A DNA stretch of 11,187 nucleotides from an uncultured Desulfobulbus sp. (GCA_946539945.1 CAMNHX010000011.1:1-11187), one strand, 5' to 3'. Positions 1 to 7,055 are shown, counted from the stretch's first letter. Numbers and translations are program-made. Notes: generated by a model not told the origin, from the letters alone.

Positions 1-1
1 C

Positions 2-3000
2 TTACGCTTCCAGTGCCTTGGCCCAGGCCTTAAGCATCTTCCAGCGCCGATCCACGTCTTCCTGGGAGAGCTTCATCAGCTCTTCCGCGTGTTCGGGATT
101 GCTCATCTTGAGCCGACGATAGCGGTTCTCGTTCATCGCGTAGTCGGCAAAGCTGATGCTCGGATCCTTGGAGTCAATGATCATAGGATTCTTGCCTTCC
201 TTCTCCAGATCCGGGTTGTAACGGAACAAGGCCCAGTGACCGCATTCCACAGCCTTCTTCTGCTGCTCCAGACCCTTGGTCATGTCAATGCCGTGGTTGA
301 TGCAGTGCGCGTAGCAGATGATGAGAGAAGGCCCGTTGTAAGCCTCGGCCTCCTGAATCGCCTTGACTGCCTGCTGCGGATTCGCGCCAATGGAGATACG
401 CGCCACATAGACGTTGCCAAAGGTAGAAAAGATCATGCCCATGTCCTTCTTGGGCATGGTCTTGCCGCCAGCCGCAAACTGGGCCACAGCCGCCCGCGGG
501 GTGGACTTGGACATCTGGCCGCCGGTGTTGGAATAGACCTCGGTGTCAAGAAGCAGGATGTTCACGTTCTTGCCAGAGGCCAGCACGTGATCCACACCGC
601 CGTAACCAATGTCATAGCCCCAACCGTCGCCGCCGATGATCCAGACAGACTTCTTCACCAGATAGTCAGCCACATGATAGAGCCGTTTGGCGATGATGTC
701 GTCGCTCTTCTCCAGAGCAGCCTTCAGCTCGTCAATGCGTCCGCGCTGGGTTTCAATCTCTTCCTGCGTATCCTGCTTGGCATCTAGAATGCTGTCAGCC
801 AGGGTCTTGGTGACGATGTTTCCAGCCACAGCCTTTTCCAGCAGTTCAACTGCCTGCATACCCAGTTTGTCCACAGCGTTGCGCATACCCAGACCATGTT
901 CCGCGTTGTCCTCAAAGAGCGAGTTGGACCAGGCCGGACCGCGTCCGTCCGCACGCTTCGCATAGGGGGTGGTGGGCAGGTTGCCGGAGTAGATGGAAGA
1001 GCAGCCCGTGGCATTGGAGGCCAGCATCCGGTCACCGAAGAGCTGGGTCACCAGCTTGATGTAAGGCGTTTCGCCACAGCCCGCGCAGGCGCCGGAGAAC
1101 TCAAACAGAGGCCGCTTGAACTGGCTGCCCTTGACCGTACCCACGTTGAAAAGCTTCTCGTCCACTTCGGGCAGAGCCATGAAGGTCTTCCAGTGCGGAG
1201 CTTCCTGCTTGTACAGTTCTTCGGTGTTCATCACCATGGAGAGCGCCGGCTCGTCGGTGCGCTTGCCGTCTGGTCCCTTCTTGCGGCCCGGGCAGATATT
1301 GACGCAGAGGCTGCAACCGCAGCAGTCGGCGGTGGAGATCTGGATGGTGAACTTCTGACCCGCGAACTCCTTGCCCATGGCATCCACGGTCTTGAAGGTG
1401 CTGTCAGCACCAGCAGCCTGGAGGGCTTCAGGTGTGGCAACCTTCAGGCGGATGCAGGCGTGCGGGCAGACCAAGGAGCAGCGACCGCATTGGGCGCAGG
1501 CATCTGCATCCCAACTGGCTACCTGCACTGCGATGTTGCGCTTCTCCCACTGGGATGTAGCAGTGGGCCAACGACCGTCGTTGGGCATCTGGGAAACCTT
1601 GATGGTCTCGCCCCGTCCCTCCATCATCTTGGCCGTGACTTCCTTCACAAAGTCCGGGGCCTCGGCAGGCACGGTGGGCGGCAGCTCGTGACCGTTGACC
1701 TCGTTGGGGATCGGCACTTCCACGATGTGCTCAATCGCGCCATCAACCGCGCTGTAGTTCATCTGCACGACCTTGTCGCCCTTGGTGCCGTAGGTCTTCT
1801 TGATGGCGCGCTTGATGGAGTCAATGGCCTCCTGCTCGGGCAGAATGCCGGAGATCTTGAAGAAGGCGGTCTGCATGATCATGTTGATGCGTGCGCCCAG
1901 TCCCAGAGCCAGACCCAGCTTGACCGCGTCAATGATGAAGAATTTGGCCTTCTTCTCAATGAGTTGCTTCTGGACCAGGGCGGGCAGGTGCTTCCAGATC
2001 TCGTCCTTGGTGTAGGTGGTGGTGAGCAGGAAAGTACCGCCTTCATGCAGGTTGGCCAGCATATCGTAGCTATCCAGGAAGGCGAAGTTGTGGCAGGCGA
2101 TGAAGTTGGCCTTGGTGATGAGGTACGGCGCAACCACCGGATTCTTGCCGAAGCGCAGATGGGAAACCGTCAGGCCGCCGGACTTCTTGGAGTCATAGAC
2201 AAAGTAACCCTGAGCAGAGTTGTCGGTCTCCTCGCCGATGATCTTGATGGTGTTCTTGTTTGCGCCGACCGTGCCGTCAGAACCCAGACCGTAGAACATG
2301 GCGCGGTACACGTCCTCGCCTTCAACGTTGAAGTGCGGATCATAGTCCAGGCTGGTGAAGGTAACGTCGTCGTGCGGCCCCACGCAGAAGTGCTTCTTGG
2401 GCGCAAAGGAGGCCATGTTGTCAAAGACAGCCTTGACCATGGCCGGGCTGAATTCAGCAGAACCCAGACCGTAGCGACCGCCATAAACAGCAGGCATACA
2501 CATGGTCGGGTTGCGCTCCAGGGCCTCGGTGAGGGCAGTACAGACATCCTGATAGAGCGGTTCGCCGATGCCGCCAGGCTCTTTGGTGCGGTCCATGACC
2601 GTGATGCGCTCAACCGAAGGCGGCAGGGCGTTGACCATGGCGTTGACGTCAAAGGGCCGGAACAGACGCACGATGACCAGACCCACCTTGCGATCTTCCT
2701 TGGCGATCAGATACTCGACTGTGGAGGCCACGGTCAAGGCGCCGGAACCCATGATGACGATAACATCTGTGGCGTCAGGAGCGCCGATGTAGTCAAAGAG
2801 ATGATACTGCCGACCTGTCAGTTCAGCGAACTTGTTCATGGTTTCCTGCACAATGCCCGGAACCGCGTCATAGTACTTGTTCACTGTTTCGCGGCCAATG
2901 AAGTTGACATCTGGGTTCTGGGCAGTACCAGCCAGAGAGGGACGATCCGGAGTCAGGGCGCGCTGACGGTGCGCAACGACCAAGTCTTCGTCAATCATGG

Positions 3001-3577
3001 CCCGCATATCGTCCATGGTCAGCTCTTCAATCTTCATGACCTCATGAGAGGTGCGGAAGCCGTCGAAGAAGTGGATGAAGGGCACACGGGAAGCCAAGGT
3101 GCTCTGGGTGGCGATCAGCGCGAGATCCTGGCATTCCTGCACATCCTGGGAGCAGATCATGGCCCAGCCAACCTGACGGGCAGCCATTACGTCGCCGTGG
3201 TCGCCAAAGATGGACAGACCCTGGCAGGCAATGGCGCGGGCGGTAATGTGGAACACGGTCGGCGTCAGTTCACCCGCGATCTTGTACATATTGGGGATCA
3301 TGAGCAAAAAGCCCTGGGACGCGGTAAAGGTGGTACACATGGCACCTGCGCCCAAAGAGCCGTGGACAGCGCCAGCAACGCCAGCCTCGGACTGCATCTG
3401 GGAAACAACCGGGACAGAACCCCAGATGTTTTCCTGCTTGGCTGTGGCTTTGGCGTCCGCAATGTCAGCCATCGGGGACGACGGCGTGATGGGGTAGATG
3501 GTGATGACTTCGCTGGTGGCATAGGCCACATTGGCGCAAGCCTGATTACCGTCGATGGTGACCATTTTCCGGGACAT
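2..3577 (-). CDS. nifJ: Pyruvate:ferredoxin (flavodoxin) oxidoreductase, single-chain PFOR
   Basis: Cytoplasmic enzyme that oxidatively decarboxylates pyruvate with CoA to acetyl-CoA and CO2 and reduces ferredoxin or flavodoxin; also called por. The 1191-residue chain is complete, with stop TAA at 2-4. Visible in order: the pyruvate-binding N-terminal domain with YPITPSSPM at 28-36 and Thr31, Glu64 and Arg114, the same numbers as I recall for D. africanus PFOR; a two-cluster ferredoxin domain with Cys694/697/700/704 and Cys752/755/758/762; and a TPP domain with Cys831, Cys834, Cys859 and probably Cys1092 for the proximal cluster, GDGW at 983-986 and EVYSNTGGQ at 1013-1021. The ATG at 3577 is preceded by AAGGAG at 8 nt. 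The chain stops where the TPP domain ends and lacks the C-terminal extension (domain VII) of D. africanus. No cofactor residue appears missing. Family assignment is certain; electron acceptor is inferred. Confidence 0.98.
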   Translation of the reverse strand: MSRKMVTIDGNQACANVAYATSEVITIYPITPSSPMADIADAKATAKQENIWGSVPVVSQMQSEAGVAGAVHGSLGAGAMCTTFTASQGFLLMIPNMYKIAGELTPTVFHITARAIACQGLSIFGDHGDVMAARQVGWAMICSQDVQECQDLALIATQSTLASRVPFIHFFDGFRTSHEVMKIEELTMDDMRAMIDEDLVVAHRQRALTPDRPSLAGTAQNPDVNFIGRETVNKYYDAVPGIVQETMNKFAELTGRQYHLFDYIGAPDATDVIVIMGSGALTVASTVEYLIAKEDRKVGLVIVRLFRPFDVNAMVNALPPSVERITVMDRTKEPGGIGEPLYQDVCTALTEALERNPTMCMPAVYGGRYGLGSAEFSPAMVKAVFDNMASFAPKKHFCVGPHDDVTFTSLDYDPHFNVEGEDVYRAMFYGLGSDGTVGANKNTIKIIGEETDNSAQGYFVYDSKKSGGLTVSHLRFGKNPVVAPYLITKANFIACHNFAFLDSYDMLANLHEGGTFLLTTTYTKDEIWKHLPALVQKQLIEKKAKFFIIDAVKLGLALGLGARINMIMQTAFFKISGILPEQEAIDSIKRAIKKTYGTKGDKVVQMNYSAVDGAIEHIVEVPIPNEVNGHELPPTVPAEAPDFVKEVTAKMMEGRGETIKVSQMPNDGRWPTATSQWEKRNIAVQVASWDADACAQCGRCSLVCPHACIRLKVATPEALQAAGADSTFKTVDAMGKEFAGQKFTIQISTADCCGCSLCVNICPGRKKGPDGKRTDEPALSMVMNTEELYKQEAPHWKTFMALPEVDEKLFNVGTVKGSQFKRPLFEFSGACAGCGETPYIKLVTQLFGDRMLASNATGCSSIYSGNLPTTPYAKRADGRGPAWSNSLFEDNAEHGLGMRNAVDKLGMQAVELLEKAVAGNIVTKTLADSILDAKQDTQEEIETQRGRIDELKAALEKSDDIIAKRLYHVADYLVKKSVWIIGGDGWGYDIGYGGVDHVLASGKNVNILLLDTEVYSNTGGQMSKSTPRAAVAQFAAGGKTMPKKDMGMIFSTFGNVYVARISIGANPQQAVKAIQEAEAYNGPSLIICYAHCINHGIDMTKGLEQQKKAVECGHWALFRYNPDLEKEGKNPMIIDSKDPSISFADYAMNENRYRRLKMSNPEHAEELMKLSQEDVDRRWKMLKAWAKALEA

Positions 3578-3880
3578 AGCTCATTCTCCTTCAATGCTGT
3601 TTGGGTGTTGGCACGCAGCCCTGTGCTGCGGCAGACGGAAACACAAGTTCACAACAAGAGGCACGACAGGAACAACAAAGAAACTCTTGAACTGCAAGCG
3701 CCTGACAGGACTGCAAATGCGATCCTCGCCCGGTCTCCACCCAGAAAAAGAAGAGGGGAGCGAAGGGGGCAAAAGACACTTGCCGTGCGCAAACTACCCG
3801 AATCGCGCCTCTTGCGCAATCCCAAAGCGGAGTTTACAGAATTTGCCGGACGGCTTGCGCCTGGAACGCCTCCTTCTTGC
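3578..3880. other. Gene-free leader between the ykgJ-type gene and PFOR
   Basis: About 300 bp with no convincing gene. It must hold the PFOR promoter unless PFOR is read through from the upstream ykgJ-type gene, but I see no good sigma-70 or sigma-54 site on the minus strand. Visible structure: a perfect 6-bp inverted repeat with a 5-nt loop at 3614-3630 in the PFOR leader; a small palindrome CCTGACAGG (3701-3709) between two direct copies of CTGCAA (3692-3697 and 3711-3716); and an isolated TTGTGAA half-site (minus strand, 3648-3654). There is no hairpin followed by a T-run just after the ykgJ stop, so a terminator for that gene is not evident. Confidence 0.5.
3586..3591 (-). promoter_or_regulatory. 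Shine-Dalgarno site of PFOR
   Basis: On the minus strand this reads AAGGAG, eight bases before the ATG at 3577. It fixes that ATG as the start in preference to the in-frame ATG four codons further in. Confidence 0.85.
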
Positions 3881-4831
3881 TCACTCCTCTTTGCCACTCT
3901 CACCACGGGCAGCCAGCATCCGGTCGCGCTCAGCCTTCAGTTCCTGATACTCCTTCTCGGCCCGCTGGACAGCATCTTCCTGATGCCGCTTCATCTCTGC
4001 CACCTTGCTGGCCACCTTCTCCTTGCGGATCTCCAGTCCCGGCGCACCAAAAAGGCTGGACGCCAGATATTTGAAGGAAAAGAGCATAAGCGCCACATCA
4101 TCAGTCTTGATGCTCTCCACGGTTTCCGCGTCCACGTCATAGGTCTGGAGAAAGGAGCTTTCAAAGACAAACTTGCGGAAGGTTTCCAGATCAGTGGAGG
4201 CCATGAAGAACATACGCTTGGCTGCGTCGCTCAAGGAAGCCTGAAAACCAAAGGATTTGCGCCGCATGACCAGACGAAGCCATTCCCGGTTCATCTCGTC
4301 GCGTAGGTCAACCCCCTGATCAGCGCGCCATTCGCCGATGGTCCAGTGTTTGGGTTCCTCGTGGCCCTTGCAGTGCGGTTCCTTCACCAGAAAGAAAAAC
4401 TGCTCCCCTGCGCCCTCGCCTTCGTTCTGGCCCTCGTGGAAATCTGCCATGCCAACCGGATAGTAACGGCAGGCAGAAGGCCGGTCAGTATAGACGGTGC
4501 AGCCTTGGGGCGTCACAAAGGGGCAGGCCTGGTCCTCGCCCACGAGTTTGAGCATCAGGCCGGGCATATCGGTTTTTTCCAGATAGGTCGGCTCGGTGTA
4601 CTGGGTGATGAATTCGTCTGCCGGGAGGTTCAGACGCCGTTTGAGCATCAGGATGTCGTAGGGCGTCAGAATGATTTTGATGGTGTGGCAGCAGGCGGTG
4701 AAGCAACTGATGCCCGGATGACAGCGAAACTGGAGAGGGGAATCCAGCCCCAGTTTTTGCGGCAATATATTGGAAGGGTTGGTGTTTTTTGAGGAAAAGA
4801 AGTTTTTCGGGTCTTGTTCGGTCTGGGCCAT
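3881..4831 (-). CDS. YkgJ-family cysteine-cluster protein (CxxCxxCC metal-binding domain)
   Basis: A 316-residue cytoplasmic protein with the YkgJ-type domain, thought to chelate zinc or iron or carry an Fe-S cluster; its biochemical role is unknown. Cysteines lie at 37, 43, 47 and 48 (C-HPG-x-SC-xxx-CC), then Cys103-Pro, Gly-Cys111, RPSACRYYP with Cys121, and Cys154. The first half thus holds eight cysteines in the family order. The second half has no recognised domain and ends in a charged, probably coiled-coil helix (about 275-316, rich in E, K, R and Q). I chose the ATG at 4831 because GAGG lies five bases upstream; an in-frame ATG at 4930 sits next to the predicted transcription start and would add 33 residues of unconvincing sequence. 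It has its own strong promoter and lies 303 bp upstream of PFOR in the same direction; cotranscription is possible but not shown. Family confident, function unknown. Confidence 0.9.
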   Translation of the reverse strand: MAQTEQDPKNFFSSKNTNPSNILPQKLGLDSPLQFRCHPGISCFTACCHTIKIILTPYDILMLKRRLNLPADEFITQYTEPTYLEKTDMPGLMLKLVGEDQACPFVTPQGCTVYTDRPSACRYYPVGMADFHEGQNEGEGAGEQFFFLVKEPHCKGHEEPKHWTIGEWRADQGVDLRDEMNREWLRLVMRRKSFGFQASLSDAAKRMFFMASTDLETFRKFVFESSFLQTYDVDAETVESIKTDDVALMLFSFKYLASSLFGAPGLEIRKEKVASKVAEMKRHQEDAVQRAEKEYQELKAERDRMLAARGESGKEE

Positions 4832-4836
4832 GACAG

Positions 4837-4840
4837 CCTC
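4837..4840 (-). promoter_or_regulatory. Shine-Dalgarno core of the ykgJ-type gene
   Basis: The minus strand reads GAGG five bases before the ATG at 4831. It supports the shorter, 316-residue form over the in-frame ATG at 4930. Confidence 0.65.
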
Positions 4841-4932
4841 GCTTTCGTTTTGTGGATTCCGGCAAGAGCTGCCGTATGCCCGTCGGGATGGCGCAAAATG
4901 TACGCCAGAGAGCGCAGAAATGCGAACCAAGC

Positions 4933-4961
4933 ATCATACCCGTGTGTTTTTTAGCTGTCAA
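4933..4961 (-). promoter_or_regulatory. Sigma-70 promoter of the ykgJ-type gene
   Basis: On the minus strand a perfect -35 box TTGACA (4961 down to 4956) is followed by a 17-bp spacer and a -10 box TATGAT (4938 down to 4933, five of six matches). The predicted start near 4926 gives a leader of about 95 nt before the ATG at 4831. That leader contains a small hairpin, CGGCA/TGCCG with a 5-nt loop, at 4860-4874. Confidence 0.85.
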
Positions 4962-4983
4962 ATTCAATCAGGCTGCTTATGAT
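4955..4983 (+). promoter_or_regulatory. Divergent sigma-70 promoter reading toward the 71-codon gene
   Basis: On the plus strand a -35 box CTGTCA (4955-4960, four of six matches) is followed by a 17-bp spacer and a -10 box TATGAT (4978-4983). Its -35 box overlaps the opposing promoter's -35 box by five bases. The predicted start is near 4990, leaving about 73 nt before the ATG at 5063. It also shows that an in-frame ATG at 4979 cannot be used from this transcript, since that ATG lies inside the -10 box. Confidence 0.65.
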
Positions 4984-5062
4984 ACGGACGATGCGGAACC
5001 GGGCAGACTCACCGTTGAGTGGTCTGGCGTCCGTTTCCTTCCCCTTTTCCAGACAGCGTACC

Positions 5063-5278
5063 ATGAAAGACACTCCCAGCATGACACGGTTGTTCACCCC
5101 GCCCATTGACATGAGCAAGGTCAGCACGCTCGTCTATCACCTGCCCGATGGTCCGGCGCTCTCGCTGGACATGGCCGGTGAAGAGCTGTTTTTTGATCCT
5201 GAAATGGAACTGGGCGATATTTGCGACACCACAGAAATTGACGGTGTATTGCACTTTTTTCCCAAGGGCTATGCGTGA
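5063..5278 (+). CDS. Small orphan protein, 71 residues, unknown function
   Basis: I do not recognise this protein. It has no signal peptide, no membrane segment and no cysteine in the main body other than Cys54, within GDICDTTEID. The C-terminal half is acidic (GEELFFDPEMELGDICD) and ends in HFFPKGYA, which looks like a compact folded domain rather than random translation. Support for a real gene is a good promoter upstream, an ordinary amino-acid composition and a position just downstream of a divergent regulatory region. The start is uncertain: no clear Shine-Dalgarno site precedes the ATG at 5063 or the in-frame ATGs at 5081 and 5111. A start at 4979 is excluded if the mapped promoter is used. 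It is followed by a 354-bp gap, so it appears to be a single-gene unit. Confidence 0.6.
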   Translation: MKDTPSMTRLFTPPIDMSKVSTLVYHLPDGPALSLDMAGEELFFDPEMELGDICDTTEIDGVLHFFPKGYA

Positions 5279-5632
5279 ATGCTGTGCGTCCTGATGCGGA
5301 GTGCTGGTCTTCGTGTTCGGCGTTTTACCAGGCTGCGCATCAAGCCCCGCCCTCCAGAGAGTGGGATGGAGAGCGCGAACCAACTTGCCTTTTTCCTTGT
5401 CTGCTCCTCTCTTCTCCATTCAGCAGGACAGAGTGGTGTCAGCCTGTGGAAAAACAGTGAGACCCAAGGGAATACAGTGGTTCGCAGCTGCCAATCTCTG
5501 CGGTAATTGTTTGGTAAGTGTTTCATAGCGCCCCTGTTCCAGCGCAAGATACTCGCCCCGGATACTCTCCGCAATCCTGGCGGCAGGATCGCTGCCCCAC
5601 GCTCTGCCACTCTTTTGCCTGTCTTCTTTGCC
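5279..5632. other. Gene-free stretch between the orphan gene and the pentapeptide gene
   Basis: About 350 bp without a supported gene. The frame of the pentapeptide gene stays open back to a TTG at 5507, but that upstream part lacks a ribosome site and would bury the signal peptide. I found no strong promoter, no terminator hairpin with a T-run and no repeat. Short pyrimidine-rich segments occur around 5395-5420. It presumably holds the promoter for the downstream gene, which I could not locate. Confidence 0.4.
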
Positions 5633-6496
5633 ATGCGAAACCCTGTCCGTCCTGTCGCGCTGTGCGCTCTGCTCGGCCTGTGCGCCTGTCTCTGCGCCTG
5701 TTCCGCCCGAAGCGCCACAACAGCGGCTTCGAAAACAGCGTCAAAAACCCTGATTACTGTCTCCGAACCAGCGATCCAACCCTCTGTGGCAGTCCAGAAA
5801 AATCTGGATCTGCTGTTGACCAAAAAAGCCTGTCCAGGCTGCAATCTGGTCGGGGCAGACTTGAGCCGGATGCCGCTTTCCGGCTGCAATCTGGAAGGAG
5901 CCAATCTGGCAGGAGCGCGTCTGTCGCTGGCTGATCTGGTGGGCGCGAATCTGCGCAAGGCCAATCTTGCAGGCGTTGTCTTTGGCGGCGCAGACCTTGC
6001 CAAGGCGGATCTGACCGGTGCGAATCTGGAAGGCGCGGTGCTGGATGGCGCCTTTGTCAGCCAGGCGCAGATTCGGTCAGCCCACGGGTACAGGCCAGAC
6101 CAAAGTGTGATTCCAGACGAGGACTCCCCGGAATTTTTGCTGAATGCCGAACAGTTGCAAACCGTCAAGCGGCTGTTTGACGAGAAAGCCTGTGTGAACT
6201 GCGATCTGTCCGGTCTGGATCTCGCGGGACGCAGTTTTAGGGGCTTTGATTTGGAAGGAGCCAACTTTCAGGGCAGTAACCTGGAAGGCGCTGATTTCCA
6301 TGACGCCAAACTCAAAGGCAGCAACCTGCAAGAGGCTGTGCTGCGGAACGCGGATTTCAGCCATGCTGACTTGAGCGAGGCTGACTTGAGCGGAGCCGAG
6401 CTGACCGGAACACGGTTCACGGATGTCGTGCTGGATGCAACCAAGGTTGATGCGCCGCTGGATACAGGTCCGGTCAAGAACAGGAGCACCCGGTGA
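5633..6496 (+). CDS. Pentapeptide-repeat protein, probable exported lipoprotein, duplicated CxxC/repeat layout
   Basis: A 287-residue protein. Residues 1-23 form a basic N-terminus, a hydrophobic stretch and an LCAC motif at 20-23 (also at 16-19), so it is probably exported and perhaps lipid-anchored at Cys23, although Cys at position -2 is unusual for a lipobox. Two blocks of pentapeptide repeats (A[D/N]LxG type) follow, at about 71-142 and 191-270, which should fold as right-handed quadrilateral beta-helices. Each block is opened by a CxxC pair (Cys67/Cys70 and Cys187/Cys190) in a similar context, K-K-A-C-P-G-C-N-L and E-K-A-C-V-N-C-D-L, exactly 120 residues apart, so the protein arose by internal duplication. 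I chose the ATG at 5633 because the signal peptide starts there; it has no visible Shine-Dalgarno site. No enzymatic role can be assigned. It ends 24 bp before the rpsT -35 box. Confidence 0.85.
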   Translation: MRNPVRPVALCALLGLCACLCACSARSATTAASKTASKTLITVSEPAIQPSVAVQKNLDLLLTKKACPGCNLVGADLSRMPLSGCNLEGANLAGARLSLADLVGANLRKANLAGVVFGGADLAKADLTGANLEGAVLDGAFVSQAQIRSAHGYRPDQSVIPDEDSPEFLLNAEQLQTVKRLFDEKACVNCDLSGLDLAGRSFRGFDLEGANFQGSNLEGADFHDAKLKGSNLQEAVLRNADFSHADLSEADLSGAELTGTRFTDVVLDATKVDAPLDTGPVKNRSTR

Positions 6497-6519
6497 TCCC
6501 AGAGAGGTCCATCTTTCCC

Positions 6520-6548
6520 TTGACAGGGATTCTGACCTTGGCTATAAG
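6520..6548 (+). promoter_or_regulatory. Strong sigma-70 promoter of rpsT
   Basis: TTGACA at 6520-6525 is a perfect -35 box. A 17-bp spacer leads to TATAAG at 6543-6548, five of six matches to the -10 consensus. Transcription should start near 6555, giving a leader of about 38 nt. The strength suits a ribosomal protein gene and separates rpsT from the pentapeptide gene. Confidence 0.9.
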
Positions 6549-6592
6549 GCCAACTTCACTTGTTTTTTTACTCCTGTTGATGAGGACAACTC

Positions 6593-6865
6593 ATGGCCAA
6601 TCATAAATCTGCTGAAAAACGAGATCGTCAATCCAAAGTCCGTCGTTTGCGTAACCGCATGAACCGGTCGGCTATGAAAAGTGCAATCCGTCAGGTTGAA
6701 AGCGCTCTGCTCGCCGGGTCGGAAGAAGAGGCAAAGAGCGCCCTGCAACGCGCCATCCCGGTCATTGGCAAGACCGCCTCCAAGGGCACTATTCACAAGA
6801 AGACCGCAGCCCGCAAGATTTCCCGGTTGACCAAACGGGTCAACAAGATGCAGCCTCTGGGTTGA
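6593..6865 (+). CDS. rpsT: 30S ribosomal protein S20
   Basis: A 90-residue, strongly basic protein of the small ribosomal subunit that binds 16S rRNA early in assembly. It begins MANHKSAEKR and carries the family pattern R-x-R-N-R-x-x-x-S-x-x-K (about 18-32) and the C-terminal basic helix HKKTAARKISRLTKRVNKM (about 68-86). Length and sequence are those of a typical bacterial S20. The ATG at 6593 has GATGAGG (6579-6585) seven bases upstream. It has its own promoter and an intrinsic terminator about 50 bp after the stop, so it is a one-gene unit. In other bacteria S20 can repress its own translation; nothing here shows this directly. Confidence 0.98.
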   Translation: MANHKSAEKRDRQSKVRRLRNRMNRSAMKSAIRQVESALLAGSEEEAKSALQRAIPVIGKTASKGTIHKKTAARKISRLTKRVNKMQPLG

Positions 6866-6917
6866 ACGGGATGCGTCGTTGATTTTTTGATATTCAGAAT
6901 TCAGAATCCAGGACAGG

Positions 6918-6955
6918 CAACCACGGAGACCCGCTTCCGTGGTTGTTTTTGTTTT
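6918..6955 (+). terminator. Rho-independent terminator of rpsT
   Basis: A perfect 10-bp stem (6918-6927 with 6936-6945, core CCACGG/CCGTGG) closes an 8-nt loop and is followed at once by five T, a G and four T (6946-6955). This is a canonical intrinsic terminator on the plus strand. Confidence 0.95.
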
Positions 6956-6956
6956 C

Positions 6957-6999
6957 CGCGTCCGGCCCTGCCCCGACGCTTGCGGGGACCCGCGACGCG
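6957..6999 (+). other. Second GC-rich hairpin ahead of the FAD/Fe-S oxidoreductase gene
   Basis: Two nested inverted repeats: an outer 6-bp stem CGCGTC/GACGCG (6957-6962 with 6994-6999) and an inner 5-bp stem CCCCG/CGGGG (6971-6975 with 6983-6987), followed by CTTTTCC. It begins one base after the rpsT terminator's T-tract. It could be a backup terminator or part of the downstream gene's leader; the sequence does not decide. Confidence 0.45.
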
Positions 7000-7055
7000 C
7001 TTTTCCTCTCTCTTGCGCGCCTTGTTTGCCGCGCCCTGTTTTGTGGGTCATACTC

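Noticed and set aside
3648..3666. Rex operator upstream of PFOR
   Set aside because: Only one half, TTGTGAA, is present; the second half matches about three of seven bases, so it is kept only as a weak remark.
3768..3784. Terminator of the ykgJ-type gene
   Set aside because: The 5-bp stem GGCAA/TTGCC is weak and is not followed by a T-run on the minus strand.
896..4306. A plus-strand open frame of more than 1100 codons antisense to PFOR and the ykgJ-type gene
   Set aside because: It covers two certain genes on the other strand, runs through the intergenic gap, and has no domain, no plausible start site and a composition rich in H, G, L, V and R, as expected for the antisense of GC-biased codons. 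Long antisense frames are common in such genomes.
4832..4930. A 33-residue N-terminal extension of the ykgJ-type protein starting at 4930
   Set aside because: The extension starts almost at the predicted transcription start, and the shorter form has a proper ribosome site at 4837-4840.
4979..5278. A 99-residue form of the orphan protein starting at the ATG at 4979
   Set aside because: That ATG lies inside the predicted -10 box (4978-4983), so a transcript from this promoter would not contain it.
5507..5632. A 42-residue upstream extension of the pentapeptide protein from a TTG
   Set aside because: It would place the signal peptide inside the protein and has no ribosome site.
6939..7055. A 39-residue upstream extension of the FAD/Fe-S protein from a GTG
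   Set aside because: It begins inside the rpsT terminator stem and its sequence does not resemble the family.
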